Shown: positions 53,061-63,827 of the stretch, piece after piece
Position numbering within the stretch: position 1 is the first letter of the stretch
Layout of the letters: every line of letters begins with the position of its first letter
Notes under the pieces: generated by a model
Told to the model about the DNA's origin: nothing
Databases searched by the model: none
What the model saw: the letters and a program-made list of their open reading frames with translations, nothing else
From: Siphonodentalium dalli
Taxonomy: Eukaryota; Mollusca; Scaphopoda; Gadilida; Siphonodentaliidae
DNA: 64,000 nt
Direction: 5' to 3'
NCBI GenBank assembly: GCA_032622095.1
Contig: CP136062.1
Location: forward strand, 138,898,351-138,962,350
Translations under genes and position numbers: made by a program

Positions 53061-53271
53061 TATTTATCTGCCGTCTGCTTGTATCGCCTTAGCATACCTC
53101 CAAATGCATAATAGACAATTCCGATGTTCACTTTTTAACTGAAAGGGAAAATCTATTTAGTATCGAGAGGTCTTTAATTATGCGAACGGTGTCCATTAAA
53201 TGGTACCGCTACTCAAACCTAACAATTGACACTCGGTATTACACGGAGTTCATAAACCAACACATCCGCGC

Positions 53272-53710
53272 GGAAATATGTTCATAATCACCCTATAATA
53301 TTCACAAAGGTTTATATTTTCATCTTGGATTATTTGGTTATGAAATAAGCCGATAGTGGACGTATATATATCCGTTATTCCATTTTATGGAGCGGGCTAC
53401 AGTGAAAACATATTTCAAACATACAGTAATGCTCTAAGTAATCGACTTCTTAACCACAGCAGAATTATGGGTAACTTTTCAGGATTTAGTCGGAAATATG
53501 GCTTGTTGCCATTTATCAGAAAGCTCTACCCGAGATATTGATGCCCATAGTGAACTTATAACAAGTTATTATGAGTCGATAATGACATTAAAACACTCTC
53601 ATTTTCAGTCGTTGTGGACCCAAACATAGTCGTCTTTACGCCGATTATAAACCTAAAGAATTCTAGTATAAGCCCATAACGTGCTGATTTGCGGGAGAAC
53701 AGTCTGAAGA
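53272..53710 (+). repeat. Dispersed repeat copy (CTCGCGCAAAT family) with a nested palindrome arm
   Basis: It starts ACATCCGCGCGGAAATATG, has TTTTATGGAGCGGGCTACAG and ends TGATTTGCGGGAGAACAGTC. Bases 53423-53530 inside it are one arm of the 50021-50238 palindrome, so that element inserted into this repeat and then lost an arm. Confidence 0.7.
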
Positions 53711-54078
53711 GGCGATCTAATTAATAAATAGGACGTTACTCGGTTGGTTTGGTATTATAGGCATGATATCAGCCCTCTGTACAATCATATCAGCATTCGA
53801 TCTCTGGTTGATATGAGGTTACTTATGGCCTAACATCAAACCAACCAAGTAATATCCTCTAAATATTACTTGACGGGCGATGTTAGAAGTTTTCAATCTA
53901 TACATCCTACTACTCTCGAACTTCTTATGAAAACGGCGGTGAAATGACCAATTCACTCGGTCATCATAATAGCTTATGTGTACAGGATGTTTCTACACCT
54001 GGACATTTCGGCATCTGGTTTTCATGATGTTTCAGCAACTGTGTTTTCGGCACTTGAATGTTTCGAAACGTCATTTAA

Positions 54079-54466
54079 CCCTTTACCCAACAAACCGGCC
54101 AAAACCGGCCGAATAAAGCTTCAACAGCCTAAAATATCTTCGGTCTGTCTCAATAGAACCATACAAATATGGATATCATTGGAACCGGCTCCTTGACCAC
54201 ATTGTGATAGTTACAGTTATGCCCTGTGCCAATGCATTCTCTTATATATGCGAGTCGACCATAGGTCGCCTCGCATATATAAGAGAATGCATTGGCCTCT
54301 AAAAAAAAATCTTTTTTACCATTTTTTCTTACATTCTTTAACAATTTTATAATTTTTAATGTGCTAAGCCAATGCATTCTCTTATATATGCGAGGCGACC
54401 TATGGTCGACTCGCATATATAAGAGAATGCATTGGCACAGGGCCCTTCTGTTGGGTAAAGGGTTAC
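54079..54466. mobile_element. Double-hairpin palindromic element, copy A
   Basis: Two hairpins of about 69 bp, each with GCCAATGCATTCTCTTATAT arms and a small GTCGACCATAGGTCGC centre, lie at about 54228-54296 and 54369-54437. The second is the inverse of the first. The whole is bounded by TAACCCTTTACCCAACA at the left and TGTTGGGTAAAGGGTTA at the right. A related copy is at 55885-56348. Confidence 0.85.
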
Positions 54467-54605
54467 GACATTTCAGCGCTTCACAGAAGACGCTGCAACA
54501 CCTGAATTATCTATGTTAAATTATTAGTATGCACTCGGACAGTAACCTTCATACATAGTCATGGCTTTTGTCCTTAGATTGTTCCAATGGAAAGGTAAAA
54601 CCCCA

Positions 54606-55116
54606 CTACCACCCTGGTCAAGTGGTTCTGCTAATGTGCTATGATGCTGGTTGGTCCTTCATAGTTGTCATGATGATGTTAGGGGAAACTGATGCTGTTA
54701 AAATATAGGTATTGTTATGTATTCTAATGTTCTCATTTTCGCGGTGTTTTGACAATATGAACATATCCAGGAAAACCCATTATGTGTATGAAACATTCAA
54801 AAACTTATATATTGCGAAATATTTTAATACTTGTTGTTCTAGTTGTTGCAAATTGATTACAGTCAAGATTGCTTTGACTTCGTTTTTTTGGAAACATCGG
54901 CCCAGCCATTATTCATTTTACGCCAAAATATATATGTTCTTAAGTGTTTCTTACATACACTGGCTTTTTCTCAAATCGCTCGGGTTAGCCAAACACCGCG
55001 AAAATGACAACTTTAGAAAAATAGCGGTACTCTTTTGCCTTACCAGCATCACAGCAATTCGGCAGGACCAACAGCATCATAACAAATTTGCAGGACCACT
55101 TGACCAGGGGTGGCCG
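54606..55116. mobile_element. TIR element, about 510 bp with arms of about 140 bp
   Basis: CCACCCTGGTCAAGTGGTTC, TGATGCTGGTTGGTCC and CATTTTCGCGGTGTTT form the left arm. They return inverted as AAACACCGCGAAAATG, GGACCAACAGCATCA and CACTTGACCAGGGGTGG. The plus-strand frame (54712-55122) over the middle has no motif. Confidence 0.75.
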
Positions 55117-55199
55117 CGGTGAAATGACAAATCCATTCGTCATTATACTTTATAATTCTACAAGCGGCAGGGTAAGCGATGGTGCTGGACATTCATCCA

Positions 55200-55365
55200 T
55201 TATTTTGTGACCTGGCTAGTCTCTGCGTCAGTGACATGGAAACTCACTACGCCAGTGATTCCCATCAGTTCTTTGGAAGAGAAATTCATGATGAGATTAC
55301 GTTTTCCACTCTTCGATGGCGTCATGTCAAAGTTGGCCACGAAACTTCCGTGTGGAGCGACATTT
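55200..55365 (-). CDS. Transglutaminase 2, last exon
   Basis: The exon follows ATTATTTCAG and ends at stop TAA (55200-55202). It reads NVAPHGSFVANFDMTPSKSG, then KRNLIMNFSSKELMGITGVV and SFHVTDAETSQVTK. It matches the end of transglutaminase C-terminal barrel 2 (F...P...G...L...FSS.EL..I.G...V.V). Its first base completes the Pro codon left by exon 60860-60996 (RQP-NVAP). The frame is intact. It is the 3' end of a second minus-strand gene, upstream of gene 1 in the direction of transcription. Confidence 0.9.
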
Positions 55366-55884
55366 CTGAAATAATAAATAACACAATCAAATGGGTGATG
55401 GTATAATAATGTGGCCGCAACCTAGATCATACAATTAATATCTACTTTCTCTACGACCGTAGAGATCATATTCCACCAGTGCAAAACATGGGAACTTTTT
55501 GATGTTCTGACAGGGAACTTTATAGCATTGGAGAAACAGGGCATGGAATATATCTCTTTGTTAATATGTGATCCTCAATAATCTAATTCATATTAGGGGT
55601 GGACCCAGATCGAGATGGCATGTTTTGTGCGATTTTGTGAGCCGATATCGCAATATACATTGAATTAACCCGGGGCAAATTCCATAATTGTAAGCGATGC
55701 AAAAAAAAATTCGCTCACAAAGTCACTTAAATCGTGCAATTTCTGGTTGGGACATTCACCTACAGTGAAGTACTTTCTTAAGGAACATGTCATATCTAAT
55801 AAATATATTACCGGCACTAATGTTCAATGTTATACACTTCCCTGTCACAACAAGTTCCCAGGTTTTGTACTTTGTGGAATATGT

Positions 55885-56348
55885 GACCCGCCATATCAAA
55901 ACCAGTCGTAAGTCGGGATTTTTTTTACCCTGTGCCAATGCATTCTCTTATATATGCGAGTCGACCATAGGTCGCCTCGCATATATAAGAGAATGCATTG
56001 GCCTAACAATTTTTTACAATTTTAATAATTTTTTCTTGTATTCTTTAACAATTTTATAATTTCACCCATACAGAGCCCCAGACAAATATGAGCAGACGAC
56101 ACTCTTCTATATGCTTCTATATATGTGTGGGGCTCCCTGCAGGGTAATGGATGTTTTTTTTTATTTTATGTCCAAAAAATTGTAAGAAACATTTATTTTA
56201 AAAAAATGATAAAAAATTGCTAGGCCAATGCATTCTCTTATATATGCGAGGCGACCTATGGTCGACTCGCATATATAAGAGAATGCATTGGCACAGGGTA
56301 AAATAAATCCCGACTTACGACTGGTTTTGATATGGCGGGTCACATATG
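55885..56348. mobile_element. Double-hairpin palindromic element, copy B
   Basis: GTGACCCGCCATATCAAAAC with CAGTCGTAAGTCGGGATTT at the left is inverted at the right (AAATCCCGACTTACGACTGG, then TTTTGATATGGCGGGTCAC). Inside lie two GCCAATGCATTCTC hairpins (about 55934-56002 and 56223-56292) like those of copy A, mirrored. Copies A and B have different outer arms around the same inner hairpins. Confidence 0.85.
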
Positions 56349-56433
56349 ATCTCTACGGGCGTAGATAAAGCAGAGATTCATGGCATGATCTACTCGCAAC
56401 CAAACCAGAACATGCATCAAATGTATTTTAAAA

Positions 56434-56457
56434 TCTATCTATATCTATATTTGCGAA

Positions 56458-56488
<31 letters not shown>

Positions 56489-59282
56489 GTTCTATAGAAA
56501 TTCACAGGGGACCATCTAGATGATGCCAAAGGGGTCTACTAGGAGTAGCTTTTTACGAGAAAGATAATGGTCGGGGTTAGAATTTTCTAAAGTGACGCCG
56601 TTGTTGTCAGGGGCAGAAAAGGGGGAGGGGCAGAAAAAAAAATTGTCGCCGATTGCCACCAAACTTATATATAATCATCCCCATAATATGAGGAATCTAA
56701 TGGCGTGGTTTAAATATGGCAAAAGTCGCGCCGTTCGCGTCAGGGGTGCCCGGAAGGGGGGGGGGGGGCAAATATTGTTTTCTGTCGCCGATTGCCACGA
56801 AACTTACATATAATCATCACCATGATATGAAGAATCCAACGGTGTGGTTTAAATATGTCAAAAGTGGCGTCGTTTGAGTCAGGGATGAACGGAAGGGGAG
56901 AGGGGCACCAAAATTGATAAAACTAATTTTAGCGCCGATTTCCACCAACTTGATATATATTCTTCTTCATGATACAAGGAATCTAATTGTGCGATTTAAC
57001 AACGCCAAATTGTTGTTTTTGGATGAGAGATTGGGAGGGGGTGGGCACTAAATTTGATAATAAGTCGCTGATTGCCACCACACTTATACAAAATCATCCC
57101 CATGGTATGAGGAGTTTAATGGTGTGGCTTTATCTGTCAAATGTGGCCTCATTCGAGTCAGGGTTGCATTGAAAGGGACAGGGGGACAAAAATTTATGAA
57201 CAATTTTTTTAGCGCCAATTTCCACCAAATTGATACACGTTCTTATCCATGATACGAGGAATCTAATCGTGTTTTTAAGACGCCATAGTGGTGCTGTTTG
57301 GGTGAGAGATGGAGAGGGGAGGGATTGGCACCAAATTTGATAAAAAAAAATTTTAGTCGCCGATTATCACCAAACTTATAAACAATATTATCATCTCCAT
57401 GATATCAGGAGTGTAATCGTGTGGTTTAAGGATGTCAAGTGGGGCCATTCGAGTCAGTGGTGTATAGAGATGAGAGGGACACAAACAAATATATCTATAT
57501 GTTTAGTGCCGATTTCCACTAGATTGATACATATTCTTCTCCGTGATACGAGGAATCTTATCGTGTGGTTTAGATACACCAAATTGGTGCCCTATGGTGA
57601 GAGATATGGGGACCTTAAATTTGATACGAATTTGTATACTCGCCAATTTTCACCAATTTCATATATATGCATCTCTAATCTCTAATGAGTCTTAGTGTGT
57701 GCAGCTTGAGTCCGAAATAGGGACGGGAGGGTCACCAAAACTGATACAAAATATTTTTAGTACCAATTACCATCAAATTCAGACTCGTTCTTCTCAAATG
57801 ATACAAGAAATAAAATCGTGCTGTCTGTCTGTCTTTTTGTCTGTCTGTGTGCGTTCTATATATAACTTCACGCGGTACAATCGAGATGGCACCAAGGCGT
57901 TCTAAGAGGGGTAACTTTTTACAAGGAAGATAATGGTGCGGGTTAAAATTTTCTAAAATGACGCTGTTTGTGGGAGCGGAAATTTAAAAACTATGGTGAA
58001 ATAGTTTTGTCGCTGATTTCCACCAAACGAATACATAATCACCTTCGCAATATAGCGTTGTTCGAGTCAGCGTTGCATCAACAATTGATTTAATAAACCA
58101 AATTCCACCAAATTCATACACGTTTTTCTCTAATGACATACCATGAATTAAATCACATTTGGTGTCGTTTGCGTCACGGATGGCGAGCGGATATGCACTA
58201 TCATTGATAAGATTGCTATTCGCCGATATCCACATATAAGTTATATACAGTCACCAGGCCATCTCCATATCATTTTAAGTAGTTGAGCGTTCACATTTCA
58301 CAATCCCGACATATGGTGACCCACATAAGTCACTTGAACAATTATATCTTCTTAACAGTCATATTTATATGGGAATGTCAATCAATGCATTCACACAATG
58401 AGCTAGCAAAAAGAGATAACCAGAAGAAGCATTAAACGTATATTTATCATTCTATTGAAGAGATACATATATTCGCGCAAACTGAGAGACCTAGAACCGT
58501 CAGAGGATTGCATATATATAATAACAAAATTTAGTCTGTTCCATTCAATACAGTTTCCACAAAAAGTTACAATTTGTCAAAGAGATATGATAAGCCTGTT
58601 CAAAAATAGTGGTCACAGTGTGCAGTCAAATATAGTTTCTTCTGATATACAAGAAAATACAGTTAGTAGCACAACACTTTTCAGGATCCTACCAATACTG
58701 ACATCTGACAAGGGTTTTAGAACAGACTCATCGACTGGCATAAACAACTCAAAATCTCGCTCTGTGCCTGGCACATGTAGCTGATATATTGCGCAGCAAC
58801 ATTTCGTTTAAACTAAGAATATTTAGCCAATATATAGCAATGAACAGAGGAGCACCTGGAAATTTCTTTGAAACATCTGTATCTTCATGGAGATATGATA
58901 GCCAGGTGTCCTCGAGATCTTAGTCCAACCCACTAGATTGATTGATACATCTCAATATGTAAAACCCAATTATCATCTTTTATCGAACTAATGTGTTTAT
59001 GATGTTCATGTATCATATTATAACGTCTAATGTATACGCAGTTGTAAATAAATAAATAAATACTTCATTATTGGTGGAACGGATTAATCACGATAAACAG
59101 AATGACAATTGACAAGGTGAGCCACTACTTATATTCCATGACTGTAATACTCATGTGTTGTGATGCTATTTGAATATACCATTTATGAGAAAACGTATAA
59201 CACTTTAAGCAAGAGCATTCTCTATTCCCAACAAATATCCACAACATACATTAACCTGGGCAACGCCGGGTAACCCTGCTAG
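56434..59282 (+). mobile_element. Helitron-like element of 2.85 kb with tandem repeats
   Basis: The left end is TCTATCTATATCTATATT after an A, followed by GTCTGTCTGTCTGTCTGTCT. The right end is CCTGGGCAACGCCGGG (hairpin), then TAACCCTGCTAG and a T. The first 1.2 kb beyond the head is an array of about 140 bp units, and a second head-like segment (GTCTGTCTGTCTTTTTGTCT..., AAGATAATGGTGCGGGTTA) lies at about 57818-57960. Non-autonomous Helitrons with central tandem repeats are known from molluscs and flies. It encodes no Rep/helicase. A frame at 58455-58784 has no motif. Confidence 0.55.
56590..58240 (+). repeat. Array of about 140 bp units in two alternating types
   Basis: Units are marked by GCCGATT(G/T)CCACCAAA at about 56643, 56786, 56934, 57066, 57212, 57356, 57506, 57640, 57762, 58006 and 58216. 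Type A carries ATTGCCACC, ATCATC.CCAT and GGTTTAAATATG.CAAAAGTG with TTCGAGTCAGGG. Type B carries ATTTCCACCAAATTGATAC, TTCTTCTCCATGATACGAGG and ACGCCAAAT with TGGGTGAGAGATGG. From 56786 to 57506 they alternate A-B-A-B-A-B, a dimer of about 285 bp. Confidence 0.75.
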
Positions 59283-59286
59283 TATT

Positions 59287-59535
59287 TCTATAAAAGATTA
59301 GGATATGTCTGTCTGTTTTGGACCGATTTCAATCAAATTTGGTGTGGTGTCTCGGTGTACACCCGCGAATGTCATAATGACGTCAGTTTTCTATATTTAG
59401 ATTTGTTTTTAAAATGGTTATTGTTAAATTGAGCAAAGAGGTCAATCTAAAGAATAAATTAAAATTTTATATTTAACCAAAAAAAAAAGAAGAAGATATA
59501 AAAGGCCTACGCCGCTGAATAAAGGCTCACAATGT
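59287..59535 (+). mobile_element. Helitron-like head fragment
   Basis: TCTATAAAAGATTAGGATAT with GTCTGTCTG starts five bases after the CTAG end of the preceding element. It shares GGACCGATTTCAATCAAATT, TTAAATTGAGCAAAGAG and GCTGAATAAAGGCTC with the elements at 3927-4289 and 9628-9920. It has no 3' end. Confidence 0.55.
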
Positions 59536-59907
59536 CAAATATATTTATATTGCATTATGCTCTGACCCCAAACACATACATGGATATCGAGAAGTTGATA
59601 CTATGTGCAAAAATAGATAGCAGTGTGTAAAGAAGACCAACACTTTATATACAAAATAGGTCATATTTCCGATTATTTGTGAAAAATCTCAACTGAACTT
59701 TTCTTATATGTACGTTTCTAATTTTCATGTTCTGTCCACGTTTGGGGACACATTTCTGAACATGTCGTTTCATTGTTAACGGCTGCCACTATTTGCCCCT
59801 ACTAGGGGGGTGAATAGGAATAGCTATTGACTTAGGCCTGATAATTTTACTGTAATGTATTTAGGGATACATCAGCTGGATACATGGGCAAATTACTATG
59901 ATTAAGG

Positions 59908-60183
59908 AGGCGCCCCATCAAGCCTTGAAATAGAGTGTCTGTCATTTGCAGAATGAGGTCCCCAGAGGGTGAATTTAGTGATGCTAGCCCGCATAGCGGG
60001 CTAGCATCACCAAATTCACCCTCTGAGAACCTCATTCTGCTGAGGTGTAAGCAGAATGAGGCCCCCAGAGGGTGAATTTGGTGATGCTAGCCCGCTATGC
60101 GGGGTAGCATCACTAAATTCACCCTCTGGGGACCTCATTCTGCAAATGACAGACACCCTATTTCAAGGCTTGCGCCCCATTCG
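59908..60183. mobile_element. Double-hairpin palindromic element, GCAGAATGAGG family
   Basis: Two hairpins of about 95 bp lie side by side (about 59949-60044 and 60050-60143), separated by TGAGGTGTAA. Each has arms GCAGAATGAGG..CCCAGAGG and GTGATGCTAGCCCGC with a tiny centre. Outside them, AAGCCTTGAAATAGAGTGTC, TGTCATTT at the left is inverted at the right. Open frames of 60-62 codons on both strands are products of this symmetry. A further copy starts at about 63930. Confidence 0.9.
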
Positions 60184-60859
60184 TGAATTTTCCGGGGCAA
60201 ACAATCAATTTAAAGCGGAAAATTATAATAGTCTATAGTGCTACAACAACAAAGGTCCACCGTCGCAATATGAGAGATACCTTCTAATTGTGTAATAAAG
60301 TGGTTTTAAAAAATAGAGACAAATGCTTTCCTCCAAAAAAATAGTTATGCAAATTGCTACCAAAAACTAAAATATGCAATAGAAAATGTTTGATTTATTT
60401 TCTCGCAGAGAGTAATGATTTCCGCGTGTAAACTAAGCTTGATAATACATTGTGTTTTTTTTGCAAATATTACCTATCGACCCACATCCAAAAAGTTGTT
60501 TTATTGTCTTGAATCTTCATTTTTACATAATTAGAACACAGTTCTCACATTGTGAGGGTAAACATGTGTTGTTATAGTACTATAGCATACATTGGTTACA
60601 AAGGATCATTATTTTTCTTCAAATTAAATAGCTTGAAGATGAGAATTTTTTGAAAATTCACGAACTTAAAGAAATCAAGTTAAATAGCATTCAAGTTAGC
60701 TAAAAAATGGAACTCCAGAACATTGATATATGGTCATGTTGACTTGTCTCTCTGACTCTAACTTATTATCCTATACCTCTGAATAAATACATACAGGGAA
60801 GAGAACACAATCTTTGGGTATGCATGTTGTTAAAACTGTAATACAATTAGAATACTTAC
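60184..60859. other. Intron sequence without recognised features
   Basis: AT-rich remainder of the transglutaminase 2 intron; nothing else is supported. Confidence 0.4.
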
Positions 60860-60996
60860 GGCTGTCGCAGTGGTATTGCCTTCTGAATACCAGATCCCTC
60901 AATGACAAGTTCGCAGTTTGTCAGAGTGGTTGGCAAAGGGTTGGTGAACGATATTCCCGCCAAGAAATTCCTGTTGACCGCTATGGCATTCGGTAC
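60860..60996 (-). CDS. Transglutaminase 2, penultimate exon
   Basis: The exon follows GCGTTCTAG and ends at donor GTAAGT. It reads VPNAIAVNRNFLAGISFTNP, then LPTTLTNCELVIEGSGIQKA and IPLRQP. The FTNPLP..L..C.L..EG.G block is diagnostic of transglutaminase C-terminal barrel 2. It is 137 nt and joins the last exon in phase, giving 100 codons plus a stop in this window. Upstream exons should lie to the right of base 64000; none was found between 61 and 64 kb. Confidence 0.92.
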
Positions 60997-61195
60997 CTAG
61001 AACGCAAAAAAGGGCAGGCTTAAATTGAAATCCCGTGCGTCAATTCCTGTCAAATTATAACATTCCTCATGGTGTGGAAGTCGATCGTGGCCAATTATAA
61101 AACAACTATTGTTCGTCGATAAACCCCATATAACACCTAGTGTGAGTTGTTGTGCTGGGAAGCCATCTTAATGTTCATCATCATCTTGTTTTTTG

Positions 61196-61321
61196 TCTAA
61201 CATATATATCGTGCGAATTTCCTCCACCATTAAAACTGGCAATGTCGTGATATGGCCTTAGTGGCTAAAGCGACATAAAACCCCAATCAATCAATCAATC
61301 AATCAATCTAACATATATATC
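61196..61321 (+). mobile_element. Short retroposed 3' end with (AATC)n tail and 15 bp target duplication
   Basis: A 96 bp insert (61211-61306) ends TAAAGCGACATAAAACCCCA followed by (AATC)n. It is flanked by identical TCTAACATATATATC at 61196-61210 and 61307-61321. The tail and target duplication show L1-type (target-primed) retroposition. The end resembles SINE/LINE 3' ends common in molluscs. Confidence 0.85.
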
Positions 61322-61768
61322 AGACATTTTAGACAAATTACATAATTATACACAATGCATATTCATATATACAGCAACGGTTGCATAATCACGCACAATA
61401 CATGTTATTAATTTCCGAATTCAGTTAAGATCAGTCTACGATGTATTCAGTTTTAGAATTTAATTCAATTCATTTAATTTCATATTGTATCTATAGTATA
61501 TGAGGTTATAATTAAGAACATAATTTGATGGGTTGGTGAAGCCGTCAGGGGTATAGATCGACGCTGTGCGAGCATGACCAATTCAAACCCGAGTAAATAT
61601 GACTTGGGTATGGCAAGTTTCGTGTTTCATACACAACTGACGAAATCGCTGTGTTTTGTTACTGGATAATAGCTGGCACAGATAAGTATAGTATATTATG
61701 CCTGACGGACGAAGGTAGACGTATTTACAATCTAAACCTCCCTTATGTTATCCTCATGCATTGATACG
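61322..61768. other. Sequence without recognised features
   Basis: No exon of transglutaminase 2 and no repeat could be supported here. Confidence 0.35.
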
Positions 61769-62290
61769 AGACTACGCCCACACCCACTACCCCGAACACA
61801 CCCACATGCACTAACGATACCACACCCACATCCACTACCCCGACCACACCTACATCCACTACCGAGACTACACCCACATCCACTACCGAGACCACAACAC
61901 CCACATCCACTACCGATACCACAACCACATCCCCAACAGAGACCACACCCACATCCACTACCGAGACAACACCCACTACCGAGACGACACCCACATCCAC
62001 TACCAAGACCACATCCACAACCGAGACCACATCCACTACCGAGACGACACACACATCCACTACTGAGACCACACAAACATCCACTACCGATACCACACCC
62101 TCATCCATTACGGAGACCACACCCACATCCACTACCGAGACCACATCCACTACCGAGATCACACCCAAATCTACTACCGAGACCACACCCACATCCACTA
62201 CCGAGACCACACCCACATCCACTATACCGAGACAACACCCGCATCTACGACCGAGACCACATCCACTACCGAGACGACACACACATCCAC
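61769..62290 (+). repeat. 24 bp-type minisatellite, Thr/Pro/Ser-coding-like, block 1
   Basis: Units of CCCACATCCACTACCGAGAC plus CACA repeat about 22 times, with shorter variants. On the plus strand one frame reads TTPTSTTETTPTSTTETT for about 460 bp and is broken by a 2 bp insertion near 62223. The minus-strand frame reads Val/Asp/Gly repeats. Most indels are multiples of 3 or 6, as in a mucin-like exon, but the hexamer structure alone could explain that. No start codon or splice context was found. Confidence 0.85.
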
Positions 62291-63520
62291 GGGTAGGGTT
62301 CTCTATTCCGAAGGTTCATTATTCCGAAGGTTCGCTATTCCGAAGGTTCGCTATTCCGAAGGTTCGCTATTCCGACGTTTTCTATTCTGGGCGTATACTT
62401 AACCAGAAATGTATGGAAATTTGAAAACACGATGACTGCGTGACTGAAATAAACTACATGTAAGAGATACAGTCTGTCCGAACTGGCAATCTGTACTTGA
62501 AAGAAACATCAACATTAAAGGCCCAGGCCTTTCGAACCCCCAAATCACATATCTATAATATAAGTCATATTACACACCATTTGAAATAGGAAGCTCTCAT
62601 TGTATTATCAACTTATCTGGTGTAATAAACTGTAAACATGTTGTTTTTTTGTGAGTTACCGACGTGTTTTTGTGCTTAAGTTTCATCTGTTTTTTTTGCT
62701 CAAAGTGTATTATTTTCAATGGAGGGGAATAACTATATTTTAAAGATAGAGTTATTCCCCTTTCATTGAAAATACATTTTTAGTTTGAATTCTGTTGCGT
62801 TCTGGGATCCATGACGGGGGAATCTTGGGAATGATTTCAGCTGTTTTCTATTTCTCATTGGGCATCTTCCGAGACACAGACGTTTCAAATGGTGATGAAT
62901 TACAGTATTTTAATCATATGGTATGGCATTTATTGTTATTAAAACCGTATATCAAGGCACTATAAATAATAGTTGAATCGGAAATTAAGTGAGCATTAAA
63001 GTCAATACAAAGTCACAATTGCAGTTACGTTCATCTCATATCCGTCTATTAGCGATATTCTGTTATGCAGTATGTTATGGCGCTCCAGTAGTCATTGAGC
63101 GTTATAGCGCCACTGTTATAATCCGCCTTTAGCTGGCATCTTATTATTGAGATATAACGCCATACGCAATGACATTAAATCGTATGGAAACATAGCAATT
63201 GTGTGGTCTGCTTGATGTGAATATGTATTGAGGAATAACGTGATACGTAATGACATTAAACCCCAAGGAAACCCGCGAAAACAAACAAAATCACATTTAA
63301 TGTTTTATTGTTTTATGTTATTTCTTTCATAAAAGGAGTTTTCGTGATAAAGAACCCTCTCAATACTTCAGAATATAGAATTAACCTATAAAATAACAAA
63401 AACCTTCGGAATAGCGAACCTTCGGAATAGTGAACCTTCGGAATAGCGAACCTTCGGAATAGTGAACCTTCGGAATAGTGAACCTTCGGAATAGCGAACC
63501 CTCGGAATAGAGACATGTTC
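62291..63520. mobile_element. TIR element with 16 bp tandem repeats as termini
   Basis: The left end has about four copies of ATTCCGAAGGTTCGCT after TCTCTATTCCGAAGG; the right end has about seven in inverted form, ending GGAATAGAGA. The interior (1.0 kb) is non-coding. It holds a hairpin at about 62706-62776 (ATTTTCAATGGAGGGGAATA against TTATTCCCCTTTCATTGAAA) and a diverged repeat with AATGACATTAAA near 63167 and 63250. It splits the minisatellite blocks 61769-62290 and 63521-63827. Confidence 0.8.
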
Positions 63521-63827
63521 CCCACATCCACTACTGAGACGACACGAACATCCACTACCGAGACCACACCCACATCCATTACCGAGACCACACCCACATC
63601 CACTACCGAGACCACATCCTCTACCGAAATAACACCCACATCTACTATCGAGACCACATCCACTACCGATACCACACCCACATCCACTACCGAGACAACA
63701 CCCGCATCTACTATCGAGACCACATCCACTAACGAAATAACACCCACATCTACTACCGAGACCACACCCGCATCTACTACCGAGACCACACCCGCATCTA
63801 CTACCGCGACCACACCAACAATAAATA
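63521..63827 (+). repeat. 24 bp-type minisatellite, block 2
   Basis: It is the same unit as block 1, in the same orientation and in one open plus-strand frame (TSTTETTPTSITETTPTSTT and onward), ending TPTINTDLNLLNIQFKYEWW and a stop at 63881-63883. No frame break occurs in about 300 bp. It was probably continuous with block 1 before the insertion. Confidence 0.85.

Larger units (their letters stand above)
55366..60859 (-). other. Last intron of transglutaminase 2, filled with mobile elements
   Basis: The intron between exons 60860-60996 and 55200-55365 is about 5.5 kb, with donor GTAAGT and acceptor TTTCAG. It holds a double-hairpin element, a Helitron-like element of 2.85 kb, a further Helitron-like head and another double-hairpin element, all listed separately. 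The remaining sequence shows no supported feature. Confidence 0.7.

Noticed and set aside
59847-60238. Two nearly identical small proteins on opposite strands
   Set aside because: They are a product of the palindromic element, not two genes.
61732-62282. Minus-strand Val/Asp/Gly and Cys/Gly-rich frames over the minisatellite
   Set aside because: They are alternative readings of the same 24 bp unit. The frames run into unrelated sequence and show no start or splice context.
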